5,286 nucleotides of DNA from JAGLTZ01 sp023135015 (GTDB lineage: Bacteria; Blakebacterota; Blakebacteria; Blakebacterales; Blakebacteraceae): the NCBI GenBank assembly GCA_030631625.1, contig DAOVKT010000165.1, positions 1 to 5,286 on the forward strand, written 5' to 3'. Positions 1 to 5,286 of the stretch are shown here, one piece after another. The translations under genes and the position numbers were made by a program. The stretch's first letter is position 1. Each line of letters opens with the position of its first letter. The notes beneath the pieces are model-generated. The model did no database searches. It was given only the letters and a program-made list of their open reading frames with translations, and had not been told where the DNA came from.

Positions 1-1
1 G

Positions 2-1219
2 CTGCTTCCGGATGCGATGGGCAGTGTCGCACAGTGGGCGAACCGGCTGCTTCCCTGGGTGGATCCCTCTCTCGGCACGACCAGCCTTGCGCTCTATGCC
101 GCAATAGCGGTCCTGGTTATCGCGTGTCCCTGCGCCCTGGGTCTTGCGACACCGACGGCGTTGATGGTCGGCAGCGGGATGGGGGCGCAAAACGGGGTTC
201 TGATACGCAAGGGCGAAGCGATCCAGCTGATGAAGGAAGTAAAAGTCCTCCTGCTGGACAAGACGGGCACGATCACCCTGGGACGGCCGGTTGTTACGGA
301 TGTTCGACCTCTTGAGGGCGGCATCACCGGAAGCGAACTGATCCGCCTGGCGGCCTCTGCCGAGCGCAACTCCGAGCATCCGATCGGCGGAGCAATTGTT
401 GCTCATGCTGCCGAAAGCGGACTCTCCCTTGACGATGCGGGGGATGTTGAGGCTGTGGCGGGACTTGGATTGGTTGCCACTGTGGATGGAGAGAGGATCG
501 CGGTCGGTTCACGCTCCTTCATGGAAATGGAAGGGGTCGATCTGGAGCCCCTGTTGCCGGTACTGCGGGATCTCGAGGAAGAAGGCAAAACCGTCGTCGC
601 GGTAGCCCGCAGCGGCGAGCCGCTGGGGGTTTTAGCCGTGGCTGACCCGGTGAAGCCGGACTCGGCCAGGGCCATTGCAGAGTTGAAGCGTATGGGTATG
701 GAACCTGTGATGCTCACTGGTGATAACGAATCGACCGCCAGGGCGATAGGCCGGCAGGTGGGAATAGAGCGGGTTGTGGCAGGTGTGATGCCCGATCGAA
801 AAAGCGAGGAAGTGGCCAGATTGCAGCGTGAAGGATACGTGGTAGCGATGGTTGGCGACGGCATCAATGATGCGCCCGCACTCGCCCAAGCTGATGTAGG
901 GATAGCGATCGGCACCGGGACCGACATTGCCATCGAGTCTGCAGATATCACTCTGGTCCAGGGAGATCTGACTGCAGTCATCAAGGCGGTGAAGCTGAGC
1001 CGTGCCACGTTCCGGAAGATCCGTCAGAATCTCTTCTGGGCCTACTTCTATAATGCCGTGGCGATACCGGTGGCCATACTCGGCATGCTTCATCCCCTGA
1101 TAGCAGAAGGAGCGATGGCCTTTTCCAGTGTTAACGTGGTGACGAACAGTGCGAGACTTCGTCGCGTCGATATCAGGGCAACAGGCCTTGATACCGGTAT
1201 CGGAGAGGGAGAGGAATAA
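2..1219 (+). CDS. copA: Cu+-exporting P1B-type ATPase, C-terminal part (5' end outside window)
   Basis: This is the C-terminal half of a heavy-metal P-type ATPase of the inner membrane, which pumps Cu+ out of the cytoplasm using ATP. The frame is open from base 2, so the ATG at 17 is internal and the true start lies upstream. Counting codons from base 2, I see the TM6 metal-site motif CPC (C42, C44), the phosphorylated Asp in DKTGT (D86), the nucleotide-domain SEHP motif (H126, P127), a GLG glycine motif near 153-155, TGDN (D241), and the hinge GDGIND (D286, D290). The penultimate helix has Tyr-Asn (350-351) and the last helix has M372 with S375-S376. CPC plus YN plus MxxSS is the known P1B-1 (Cu+) signature. 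The loop between the last two helices is short (HPLIAEG), as in many CopA proteins. N-terminal metal-binding domains and TM1-5 are not in view. The stop overlaps csoR by one base, so the two genes form an operon. Confidence in Cu+ specificity is high but not absolute. Confidence 0.95.
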   Translation: MLPDAMGSVAQWANRLLPWVDPSLGTTSLALYAAIAVLVIACPCALGLATPTALMVGSGMGAQNGVLIRKGEAIQLMKEVKVLLLDKTGTITLGRPVVTDVRPLEGGITGSELIRLAASAERNSEHPIGGAIVAHAAESGLSLDDAGDVEAVAGLGLVATVDGERIAVGSRSFMEMEGVDLEPLLPVLRDLEEEGKTVVAVARSGEPLGVLAVADPVKPDSARAIAELKRMGMEPVMLTGDNESTARAIGRQVGIERVVAGVMPDRKSEEVARLQREGYVVAMVGDGINDAPALAQADVGIAIGTGTDIAIESADITLVQGDLTAVIKAVKLSRATFRKIRQNLFWAYFYNAVAIPVAILGMLHPLIAEGAMAFSSVNVVTNSARLRRVDIRATGLDTGIGEGEE

Positions 1220-1515
1220 TGCCGAACTCAAGTCTGCATTCACCGGCGGTCAAAGATGAGGTAAGGAAACGGCTCAACCGTTTGACGGGTCAGATCGCGG
1301 GGATCCATAGGATGGTGGAGGAGGAGGAGTACTGCGTGGATATCCTGCAGCAGATAGCCGCCGTGCGCGGGGCACTGGGCAAGGTGGCTTCCAGGATGCT
1401 GGAGGCGCACGTCAACCACTGTGTCTATCAGGCCTTCACCACAGGTTCTGAAAGAGAGCGGCTGGAGAAGATCGACGAGCTTGTTTCAGTATTCGAAAAG
1501 AGTATGAGAAGTTGA
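1219..1515 (+). CDS. csoR: CsoR/RcnR-family metal-sensing transcriptional repressor
   Basis: This is a 98-aa all-helical repressor of the CsoR/RcnR (DUF156) family. Family members bind operator DNA as tetramers and release it when metal binds. The ligand set Cys39, His64, Cys68 has the exact spacing (25 and 4) of the Cu+ sensor CsoR. The family core is visible in the RLNRLTGQIAGI segment (18-29) and in ILQQIAAVRGAL (42-53). His7 sits 32 residues before Cys39, the place of an extra ligand in nickel sensors RcnR and InrS, so the metal is not fully certain. The ATG overlaps the copA stop (TAATG) and a GGGAGAGGA ribosome site precedes it inside copA, so translation is probably coupled. The likely role is autoregulation of the copA-csoR operon. 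Its operator would lie upstream of copA, outside the window. A hairpin follows three bases after the stop. Confidence 0.93.
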   Translation: MPNSSLHSPAVKDEVRKRLNRLTGQIAGIHRMVEEEEYCVDILQQIAAVRGALGKVASRMLEAHVNHCVYQAFTTGSERERLEKIDELVSVFEKSMRS

Positions 1516-1517
1516 TA

Positions 1518-1539
1518 CCCTCCGCCTTTGAGCGGAGGG
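1518..1539. terminator. Hairpin between convergent csoR and lipoprotein genes
   Basis: A perfect 8-bp inverted repeat (CCCTCCGC / GCGGAGGG) encloses a 6-nt loop, CTTTGA. GAT/ATC can add three more pairs outside an A-C mismatch, reaching back into the csoR stop codon. It starts 3 nt after csoR and lies 40 nt beyond the stop of the lipoprotein gene, so it could end transcription from both sides. Neither strand has a T tract after the stem. It may therefore act with Rho, act as an RNA 3'-end stabiliser, or be a weak terminator. Confidence 0.7.
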
Positions 1540-1578
1540 CATCAGATCAGCTTATACGCGAGGGGCCGGGTGCTGCTC

Positions 1579-2766
1579 TCACTCCTCGATGGTCACCTTG
1601 TATACGATGACCTGTGGTGTCACGAAGGGATCCTGATTGGTAAGGTAGAGCTTGTCACCCATGAAAGTCAGGAACATGGGTGCACTCACATCCGGGATCA
1701 ACGTCTGCTGCAGGAACTGCCCCCTCAAATCAAAGAGCAGGAAGGCATTGGTATCATGTGTGCCCACACGGCTGGTCTGAACCCAGATGTAACCGCGGGG
1801 ATCGTAATAGGGAAGAACTGTCGCAGCACGGTATTTTTCCGGCTCGTAGCTGATGTTGATTTCTTCGGGGACATCTCCCATCTGGGCTGCGAGCAACCGC
1901 TGGACCATCTCCCGCTCCTCCTCTATCTCCTCCTCGCTCTTCTCGATCCGGGCATGTTCCTTCTCGACTACCCGGTCCAGGGAGCCTTCGGGGTTATAGA
2001 CATTGACCTCGAAGATGTCGGTGCGCGCCCTCGTCTGCCAGACTCTGCCCTGGTCGTCCTGTGTGTAGAGTGGAACCTGCTCCCCCATACCCCCGAGCTG
2101 GAGATCGGTCAGGTCCATCTGGATCGTGTTTTCGAAGAGAGTATTGAGCGTATCTCCCTCGGCCGTGAACCTCCGCAGCGAGTAGGTGATATTCACTACC
2201 ATCTCATTCTCGGTCGGACGCGGTGATACGTAGATGCCCATAAAACCGTCTGCGGTTGTCTGAACTAATACGGGTGGCATCACCGGGAAGGTGATGTCAC
2301 GTAGGTAGAGTCCATCCGGCTGGAAGATAGTCAGTCGCCGTGTACCCATGCTCGCGACCCAGATGTTGCCATCCGGTCCACGGTTGATGGTCTGGGCAGC
2401 CATGAGTTCTCCTGGCCCCTGTCCCTGGCGCCCGATCGTGTGGCTGTATGAACCGTCTGCGTTAAATACCCGGACGGCGTCGTCCTGAGCTACCAGCACG
2501 AATACCCGGCCGTCTTCATCGACTGTCAGCCCTGCGAGGCCCGGGAATATATACTCGTCTTCTCCCTCGTCCTGGCCGATCCGCAGCTCCTCCTGGATAT
2601 TGATTGTCATTTTCGGTTTCATCGGCTCGGCGGGGTTCATCACGTGCAGGACACCGTCGATCTCCTGCATGCGTGCCTTCGGGCCGCCGCAGGCGGCCAG
2701 CATGGCTGTAGATGCGAGGAGTGTAAAACAGATCCAACGGGTCCTAATTCTTAGGCTATACAACAT
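1579..2766 (-). CDS. Predicted six-bladed beta-propeller lipoprotein (NHL-like)
   Basis: This is a 395-aa exported lipoprotein of no assigned function. The N-terminus has basic residues (R6, R8, R10), a hydrophobic stretch (11-22) and the lipobox L23-A24-A25-C26, so Cys26 should be lipidated. Six repeats of the form hydrophobic-DG-(hydrophobic)-x-V...D/NPDG-x-L are visible, starting near residues 79, 126, 168, 234, 318 and 363. This matches a six-bladed beta-propeller of the kind common as lipoproteins in Gemmatimonadota and Bacteroidota. The IGRQGQGPGE segment (111-120) is typical of that group. A Glu/Lys-rich helical segment (about 268-295) is inserted between blades 4 and 5. ATG was chosen because a GGGAGA ribosome site lies 5 nt upstream (2772-2777). 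The gene at 3778-4971 shares the post-lipobox pattern GVxHVxNxAxP and the inserted helix, so the two look like distant paralogs. The small gene at 2867-3127 lies 100 bp upstream on the same strand and may share a transcript. No enzyme motif is seen; ligand or partner binding at the cell envelope is an inference. Confidence 0.85.
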   Translation of the reverse strand: MLYSLRIRTRWICFTLLASTAMLAACGGPKARMQEIDGVLHVMNPAEPMKPKMTINIQEELRIGQDEGEDEYIFPGLAGLTVDEDGRVFVLVAQDDAVRVFNADGSYSHTIGRQGQGPGELMAAQTINRGPDGNIWVASMGTRRLTIFQPDGLYLRDITFPVMPPVLVQTTADGFMGIYVSPRPTENEMVVNITYSLRRFTAEGDTLNTLFENTIQMDLTDLQLGGMGEQVPLYTQDDQGRVWQTRARTDIFEVNVYNPEGSLDRVVEKEHARIEKSEEEIEEEREMVQRLLAAQMGDVPEEINISYEPEKYRAATVLPYYDPRGYIWVQTSRVGTHDTNAFLLFDLRGQFLQQTLIPDVSAPMFLTFMGDKLYLTNQDPFVTPQVIVYKVTIEE

Positions 2767-2808
2767 GTCTGTCTCCCGGGCTGGGTATGGTATGTTCGGT
2801 AGTTCAGA

Positions 2809-2824
2809 GTTTCATTGTTTCATT
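2809..2824. repeat. Tandem 8-bp repeat upstream of the lipoprotein gene
   Basis: Two adjacent copies of GTTTCATT lie 43-58 bp upstream of the lipoprotein start, in a spacer that is only about 27-35% GC. They could be paired sites for a regulator or chance in AT-rich DNA. No clear -35/-10 pair was found in this spacer (2767-2866); a TATATT-like string near 2839-2844 on the - strand has no matching -35. Confidence 0.4.
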
Positions 2825-2866
2825 GAGGTTGATACGAAATATACTCGGGACTCTTTCATAATTTAT

Positions 2867-3127
2867 TTACTTTTTTATTACTTTAATCAGAAGTTCTTCT
2901 TCATCTCTCTGGGTCTTTATTTCTGTTTCAAGGAGATCAGCAGCACGGCGCACACGGTTACGCAATGTTGTCAGGCTTTCTCCGCGTCCTGGTTTCAACA
3001 CGCCTACACCGCCTTCTTTCTTCAATGTTTCCAGATAGGCCATATACTCACGTGTTACACCGTGGACGCGACTTTTTGCGAACCGTTTTTCAGCGTCGCC
3101 TCCTTTAATGTGTTCAAACTTAGCCAT
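2867..3127 (-). CDS. Small basic protein of unknown function (86 aa)
   Basis: I do not recognise a named family. The 86-aa product has 20 Lys/Arg against 14 Asp/Glu and no Cys, signal peptide or membrane segment, so it is probably a soluble cytoplasmic protein. Residues 11-38 look helical. A Gly-rich turn (GGVGVLKPGRGE, 39-50) follows, then a very basic segment (TLRNRVRRAADLL, 54-66) and a charged C-terminal strand-like part ending in KVIKK. The GExxTxRxRxxRAAxxL pattern resembles short uncharacterised bacterial proteins that may bind nucleic acid, but this is only an impression. The start is ATG at 3127, because AAGGGGGAG ends 6 nt before it; a TTG two codons upstream would abut that site and is rejected. 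Its GC (about 45%) is below that of its neighbours. It reads from the divergent region towards the lipoprotein gene and may be its operon partner. Confidence 0.7.
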   Translation of the reverse strand: MAKFEHIKGGDAEKRFAKSRVHGVTREYMAYLETLKKEGGVGVLKPGRGESLTTLRNRVRRAADLLETEIKTQRDEEELLIKVIKK

Positions 3128-3133
3128 AATCAA

Positions 3134-3142
3134 CTCCCCCTT
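3134..3142 (-). promoter_or_regulatory. Ribosome binding site deciding the start of the 86-aa gene
   Basis: Read on the - strand this is AAGGGGGAG, a strong Shine-Dalgarno sequence. It is 6 nt from ATG (3127) but touches the in-frame TTG at 3133, so ATG is the better start. Confidence 0.7.
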
Positions 3143-3199
3143 GCATTCTCAGTTTTCTAACTACTTGATATATACATTTTAATGTGTGTGAATAAATGC

Positions 3200-3269
3200 G
3201 CAAGTTAATTAAGAGGAATTGGTCAAAGAGAAACGACAATAACTGGTGATCATTCTGTAATTAACTTGC
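3200..3269. repeat. Perfect 12-bp inverted repeat with 46-nt spacer
   Basis: GCAAGTTAATTA at 3200-3211 is matched exactly by its reverse complement TAATTAACTTGC at 3258-3269. Each arm contains a TTAATTA-type core that is itself nearly palindromic. The right arm overlaps the putative -35 of the yjbQ-like gene. It may be a pair of operator sites for a regulator of both divergent genes. Insertion-element ends are less likely, as no flanking direct repeat is seen. Confidence 0.6.
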
Positions 3270-3292
3270 AGATTATTTTGTTCTGGAATAAT
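3266..3292 (+). promoter_or_regulatory. Candidate promoter of the yjbQ-like gene
   Basis: TGG followed by AATAAT (3284-3292) fits an extended -10 element (TGn plus 5 of 6 matches to TATAAT). A weak -35-like TTGCAG (3266-3271) lies 15 bp upstream. An alternative in the same place is TAACTTTG (3292-3299), which matches the Bacteroidota -7 consensus TAnnTTTG but lacks a well-spaced -33 element. Either would give a leader of roughly 50-60 nt. Confidence 0.35.
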
Positions 3293-3321
3293 AACTTTGT
3301 AACCATACAATACGACATAGA

Positions 3322-3336
3322 GAATTGTGCAAATTC
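3322..3336. promoter_or_regulatory. Short dyad in the leader of the yjbQ-like gene
   Basis: GAATT and AATTC are arranged around a 5-nt centre (GTGCA), just downstream of the candidate promoter and 20 bp before the start codon. This is a possible repressor site. The arms are short and AT-rich, so chance is a real alternative. Confidence 0.25.
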
Positions 3337-3356
3337 CAACATGAGAAAGGCTGTAA

Positions 3357-3776
3357 ATGCGATCAGTGACCGAATACCTGTGGTTCGAGACATCAGATCG
3401 AAGGGGCTATATCAATATAACTCAACAGGTGGAAGGGCTGATACGGCAGAGTGGGATACAGGAAGGCCTCTGCCTTGTAAACGCCATGCACATTACGGCA
3501 AGTGTGTATATCAACGATGCGGAATCGGGGCTGCTCCAGGATTACGACGATTGGCTCGAAAAGTTAGCCCCGCACGAACCCGTATCGGGATACCTGCATA
3601 ACAGGACCGGGGAGGATAACGCGGATGCTCATCTCAAAAGGCAGATAATGGGGCGTGAGGTGGTGGTCGCGATAACGGAAGGAAAGCTGGATTTCGGCCC
3701 CTGGGAACAGATCTACTATGGAGAGTTCGACGGGCGCCGGCGCAAGCGGGTTCTGGTGAAGATAATTGGCGAGTAG
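3357..3776 (+). CDS. yjbQ: YjbQ/UPF0047 family protein
   Basis: This is a 139-aa cytoplasmic protein of the YjbQ (UPF0047) family. E. coli YjbQ has been reported to have weak thiamine-phosphate synthase activity, but the true role of the family is unsettled. Length and layout match the family. Visible are the GLCLVNAMHITASVYIN core strand with the conserved His45, the DESGLxxD-like segment (54-62), the DNADAHLKRQIMG motif (87-99; H92 likely in the active site), the GPWEQIYYGEFDG segment (114-126) and the RRRKRVLVKIIGE C-terminus (127-139). Two signature positions differ from the classic form: HITA in place of HTTA and GPWEQ in place of GTWQQ. I believe this marks a conserved subfamily rather than decay. 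The start is supported by GAGAAAGG (3343-3350), 6 nt upstream. The gene stands alone on its strand and converges on the lipoprotein gene with one base between the stops. Confidence 0.9.
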   Translation: MRSVTEYLWFETSDRRGYINITQQVEGLIRQSGIQEGLCLVNAMHITASVYINDAESGLLQDYDDWLEKLAPHEPVSGYLHNRTGEDNADAHLKRQIMGREVVVAITEGKLDFGPWEQIYYGEFDGRRRKRVLVKIIGE

Positions 3777-3777
3777 A

Positions 3778-4971
3778 TCACTCTTCTGGAAGGCTGAAGC
3801 TGAAGGCTGTTGTAGGACCTTCCCCCGCCGATGGGACTGCGTATCCGTAGATGAAACCGTCCCCTGCATCCGTCAGGTGGATCTCGGTTCTGGGCAGCGA
3901 CAACTCGACTGCGTAACGGCGGATAAAGGTGCCATCCTCCGAAAACCGATCCAGCAGCAGGATGTTGACCTGACTGTTTATTGCTTCATCAAGCAGGGTT
4001 GGATGCCATTCGTTTGTCTGGACCAGCACACCCCCGTCATCCAGAGCAAGGAGTTGCACGATCGTTACTTCCTCGGTGATCGGCACTTCCCGTTGCTGAC
4101 TTCTAACCCGGTGCTGCATTAGTCTGAGGCGCTGTTCCAGAACATAGTCGGGCACCCGGCTTTCAATTGTCGGTCGTGTAATCACACGCCTTTTACCATC
4201 AGGCAGGACCTGGTGGATGGTATAGTCCAATCCGGATGCATACAATGTGCCGTCCGGTCCTACACTCAGACTGGTCAACAGCGTATAGGGCGTACCCTCG
4301 GCCGGGCTCTTTCCCAGGTAAAGGCTGTCAGATCCTGCAATCGACATAGGAGATCCGGCCATGTCATATCTGCGCACCTGCCAGACCTGTTCGCCGCCGA
4401 TGAAGGGACGTGAGCATGTCAGGATATACAGGTCCCCCTCGGTCCCCAGATCCATGTCCATTGGAAGCCCGCCATTGAAATCGAAAGCGTAGAGGAGCAT
4501 GCCTTCGGAATCGAATGCCACGGCCCGGCGCAGGGCCATGTCGATAGATACCCCGCCTCCATCCTTAAAAAATGCAGCTGCGATCGGGGAGGTGAGTCGC
4601 ATCGGGGGGCGGCTCAGGTCCATGCTGACCACCGTGTTCCCCTGGCGATCGAACCAGTTTATCTCGGTGCGGTGCATATCAATGACGGCCAACCCGCCGC
4701 CGGGTACAGCCCGCACATCACGCACCGCAGACCATGCCGGCACTTCCTCGCTGCCCTCCTGCAGCAGCAGGAGTGACTGCGCCTTCTGTGGTTGGGGGAG
4801 GGGGGCTCCTTCAAGGGGGTGTGCCTTGTTGTATACGTGCTCGACTCCGTTGACTTCCTCCCGGCGTGGCCCGCTATCCATGCCGCACGCCGCCAGCAGG
4901 AAGAGTGCGATGCATGCTGAGGCCGTCAGGCACCACACAGGCGAGGAATAGAGCCGGATGTAGCCATGCAT
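3778..4971 (-). CDS. Predicted six-bladed beta-propeller lipoprotein (second copy, diverged)
   Basis: This is a 397-aa exported lipoprotein of unknown role. It has a signal peptide with hydrophobic core (about 12-26) and lipobox L26-A27-A28-C29. Propeller-type repeats begin near residues 83, 130, 172, 232, 305 and 364, each with a DGG, GPDG or similar turn, which gives six blades. A charged, probably helical segment (about 274-293, rich in Arg/Gln/Glu) lies between blades 4 and 5. That is the same place as the insert in the lipoprotein at 1579-2766. Both also share GVxHVxNxAxP just after the lipidated Cys, although overall identity looks low. The ATG at 4971 is preferred over the in-frame TTG at 5001 because GGGAGA lies 6 nt upstream and the resulting signal peptide has a normal length. 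Its 3' end nearly touches yjbQ (convergent), and upstream it diverges from an oxidoreductase gene. No catalytic motif is seen. Confidence 0.82.
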   Translation of the reverse strand: MHGYIRLYSSPVWCLTASACIALFLLAACGMDSGPRREEVNGVEHVYNKAHPLEGAPLPQPQKAQSLLLLQEGSEEVPAWSAVRDVRAVPGGGLAVIDMHRTEINWFDRQGNTVVSMDLSRPPMRLTSPIAAAFFKDGGGVSIDMALRRAVAFDSEGMLLYAFDFNGGLPMDMDLGTEGDLYILTCSRPFIGGEQVWQVRRYDMAGSPMSIAGSDSLYLGKSPAEGTPYTLLTSLSVGPDGTLYASGLDYTIHQVLPDGKRRVITRPTIESRVPDYVLEQRLRLMQHRVRSQQREVPITEEVTIVQLLALDDGGVLVQTNEWHPTLLDEAINSQVNILLLDRFSEDGTFIRRYAVELSLPRTEIHLTDAGDGFIYGYAVPSAGEGPTTAFSFSLPEE

Positions 4972-4977
4972 AGCACT

Positions 4978-4983
4978 TCTCCC
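4978..4983 (-). promoter_or_regulatory. Ribosome binding site deciding the second lipoprotein start
   Basis: Read on the - strand this is GGGAGA, 6 nt before ATG (4971). The same hexamer precedes the first lipoprotein gene by 5 nt. It would lie inside the coding region if TTG at 5001 were used, so ATG is chosen. Confidence 0.65.
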
Positions 4984-5065
4984 GGTACAAAGTCGGACCA
5001 AGACAACAAGTTTACATTGATCAGCCGGTCATGGCGACGTGAAAGAAATAGAAGAGGGGGTAGTT

Positions 5066-5286
5066 ATGCGTGAGGTTCGTGTGCCGAAATTCGGTCCTCC
5101 GGATGTCCTCGAAGTAGTCGAGCTTCCGGATCCCGACCCTGGCCCTGGAGAGGTGCGGATTGCGGTCAAGGCCAGCGGTGTCAACTTCGCCGATATCATG
5201 GCTCGAATGGGACTCTACCGCGATGCGGGAAAACCCCCTTTTGTTACCGGCTACGAGTGTGCCGGGGTGATAGACGCCCTGGGACA
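5066..5286 (+). CDS. MDR-family quinone oxidoreductase-like protein, N-terminal part (3' end outside window)
   Basis: The first 73 codons match the N-terminal GroES-like domain of the medium-chain dehydrogenase/reductase superfamily. This branch is NAD(P)H:quinone oxidoreductase / zeta-crystallin, with some resemblance to VAT-1-like members. Seen directly are the PGPGEVRIAVKASGVNFADIM region (25-45), GLY (49-51), and PFVTGYECAGVI (58-69). Asn40 stands where zinc alcohol dehydrogenases have the catalytic-zinc Cys, so this is a zinc-free type. It probably transfers hydride from NADPH to a quinone or enone, but the substrate cannot be told from this part, and the Rossmann domain is outside the window. 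A strong ribosome site (AGAGGGGG, 5053-5060) lies 5 nt before ATG. The gene diverges from the lipoprotein gene across a 94-bp spacer (4972-5065), in which I found no convincing -35/-10 pair. Confidence 0.9.
   Translation, partial: MREVRVPKFGPPDVLEVVELPDPDPGPGEVRIAVKASGVNFADIMARMGLYRDAGKPPFVTGYECAGVIDALG

Larger units (their letters stand above)
3128..3356. other. AT-rich divergent intergenic region
   Basis: This 229-bp spacer lies between the divergent 86-aa gene and the yjbQ-like gene and is about 30-35% GC, far below the flanking genes. It contains a perfect 12-bp inverted repeat (3200-3211/3258-3269) and a candidate promoter for the + strand gene. There are also two small dyads: ACATT-TT-AATGT at 3174-3185 and GAATT-N5-AATTC at 3322-3336. 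I found no convincing promoter for the - strand gene, though TATATA-type strings occur near 3167-3174. No RNA gene or TPP riboswitch consensus was seen. Confidence 0.7.

Noticed and set aside
17..19. ATG at 17 as the start of the ATPase
   Set aside because: The frame is open from base 2, and the family needs several hundred more N-terminal residues, so this is an internal Met.
403..1243. Two long - strand frames opposite copA
   Set aside because: Low-complexity Ser/Thr/Pro-rich or unrelated translations lying over conserved ATPase motifs; they are shadows of copA.
1528..2226. Long + strand reading frame opposite the first lipoprotein
   Set aside because: It is antisense to a well-supported lipoprotein with signal peptide and blades, runs through the csoR hairpin and lacks a recognisable domain.
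3200..3269. Inverted repeat as the ends of a miniature transposable element
   Set aside because: The element would be only 70 bp, the flanks (AAATGC on the left, AGATTA on the right) show no target duplication, and no second copy is in the window.
3293..3356. TPP riboswitch before the yjbQ-like gene, given the thiamine link of the family
   Set aside because: No THI-box core such as CTGAGA or the conserved 3' part was found, and the leader is too short.
3724..3750. GC-rich palindrome GCGCCGGCGC near the yjbQ 3' end as a terminator for the lipoprotein
   Set aside because: It lies within the Arg-rich codons of yjbQ and has no T tract on the relevant strand; it is explained by coding sequence.
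4999..5001. TTG at 5001 as start of the second lipoprotein
   Set aside because: It would place the GGGAGA ribosome site inside the gene and lengthen the signal peptide; ATG at 4971 has ideal spacing.

Overview
The window is a bacterial chromosomal segment of mixed function. It holds six protein genes, two of them cut by the window edges. Coding DNA is moderately GC-rich, while one divergent promoter region in the middle is only about 30-35% GC. Two features point to the Gemmatimonadota or a neighbouring FCB-type or uncultured lineage: a pair of LAAC-type lipoproteins predicted to be six-bladed beta-propellers, and strong purine-rich ribosome binding sites. This placement is an inference from protein style only, and I cannot fix the phylum.

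Region 1 (2-1539, + strand) is a copper-handling operon end. It has the C-terminal half of a P1B-type Cu+ exporting ATPase (CopA) with CPC, DKTGT, SEHP, TGDN and GDGIND motifs. It overlaps by one base (TAATG) with a CsoR-family metal-sensing repressor. A GC-rich hairpin just after csoR separates it from the next gene, which converges on it.

Region 2 (1579-3127, - strand) has a small basic protein of unknown function (86 aa) followed by a 395-aa lipoprotein with six visible beta-propeller blades. Both read leftward from an AT-rich divergent promoter region (3128-3356). That region carries a perfect 12-bp inverted repeat with a 46-nt spacer, a candidate extended -10 promoter and a second small dyad.

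Region 3 (3357-4971) has a YjbQ/UPF0047-family enzyme on the + strand. It converges, with one base between the stop codons, on a second lipoprotein (397 aa) that looks like a distant paralog of the first. Both lipoproteins carry an extra charged helical segment between blades 4 and 5.

Region 4 (5066-5286) is the start of a zinc-free MDR-family quinone oxidoreductase-like gene, divergent from the second lipoprotein.

The copper pair clearly works together: the ATPase exports Cu+ and the sensor controls expression. No shared pathway is evident for the other genes. I see no CRISPR array, tRNA, rRNA, transposase or phage gene. The points most worth a second look are an extra metal-ligand candidate (His7) in the CsoR protein, the matched helical insertions in the two propeller lipoproteins, the long-spaced inverted repeat, and the unrecognised 86-aa protein.
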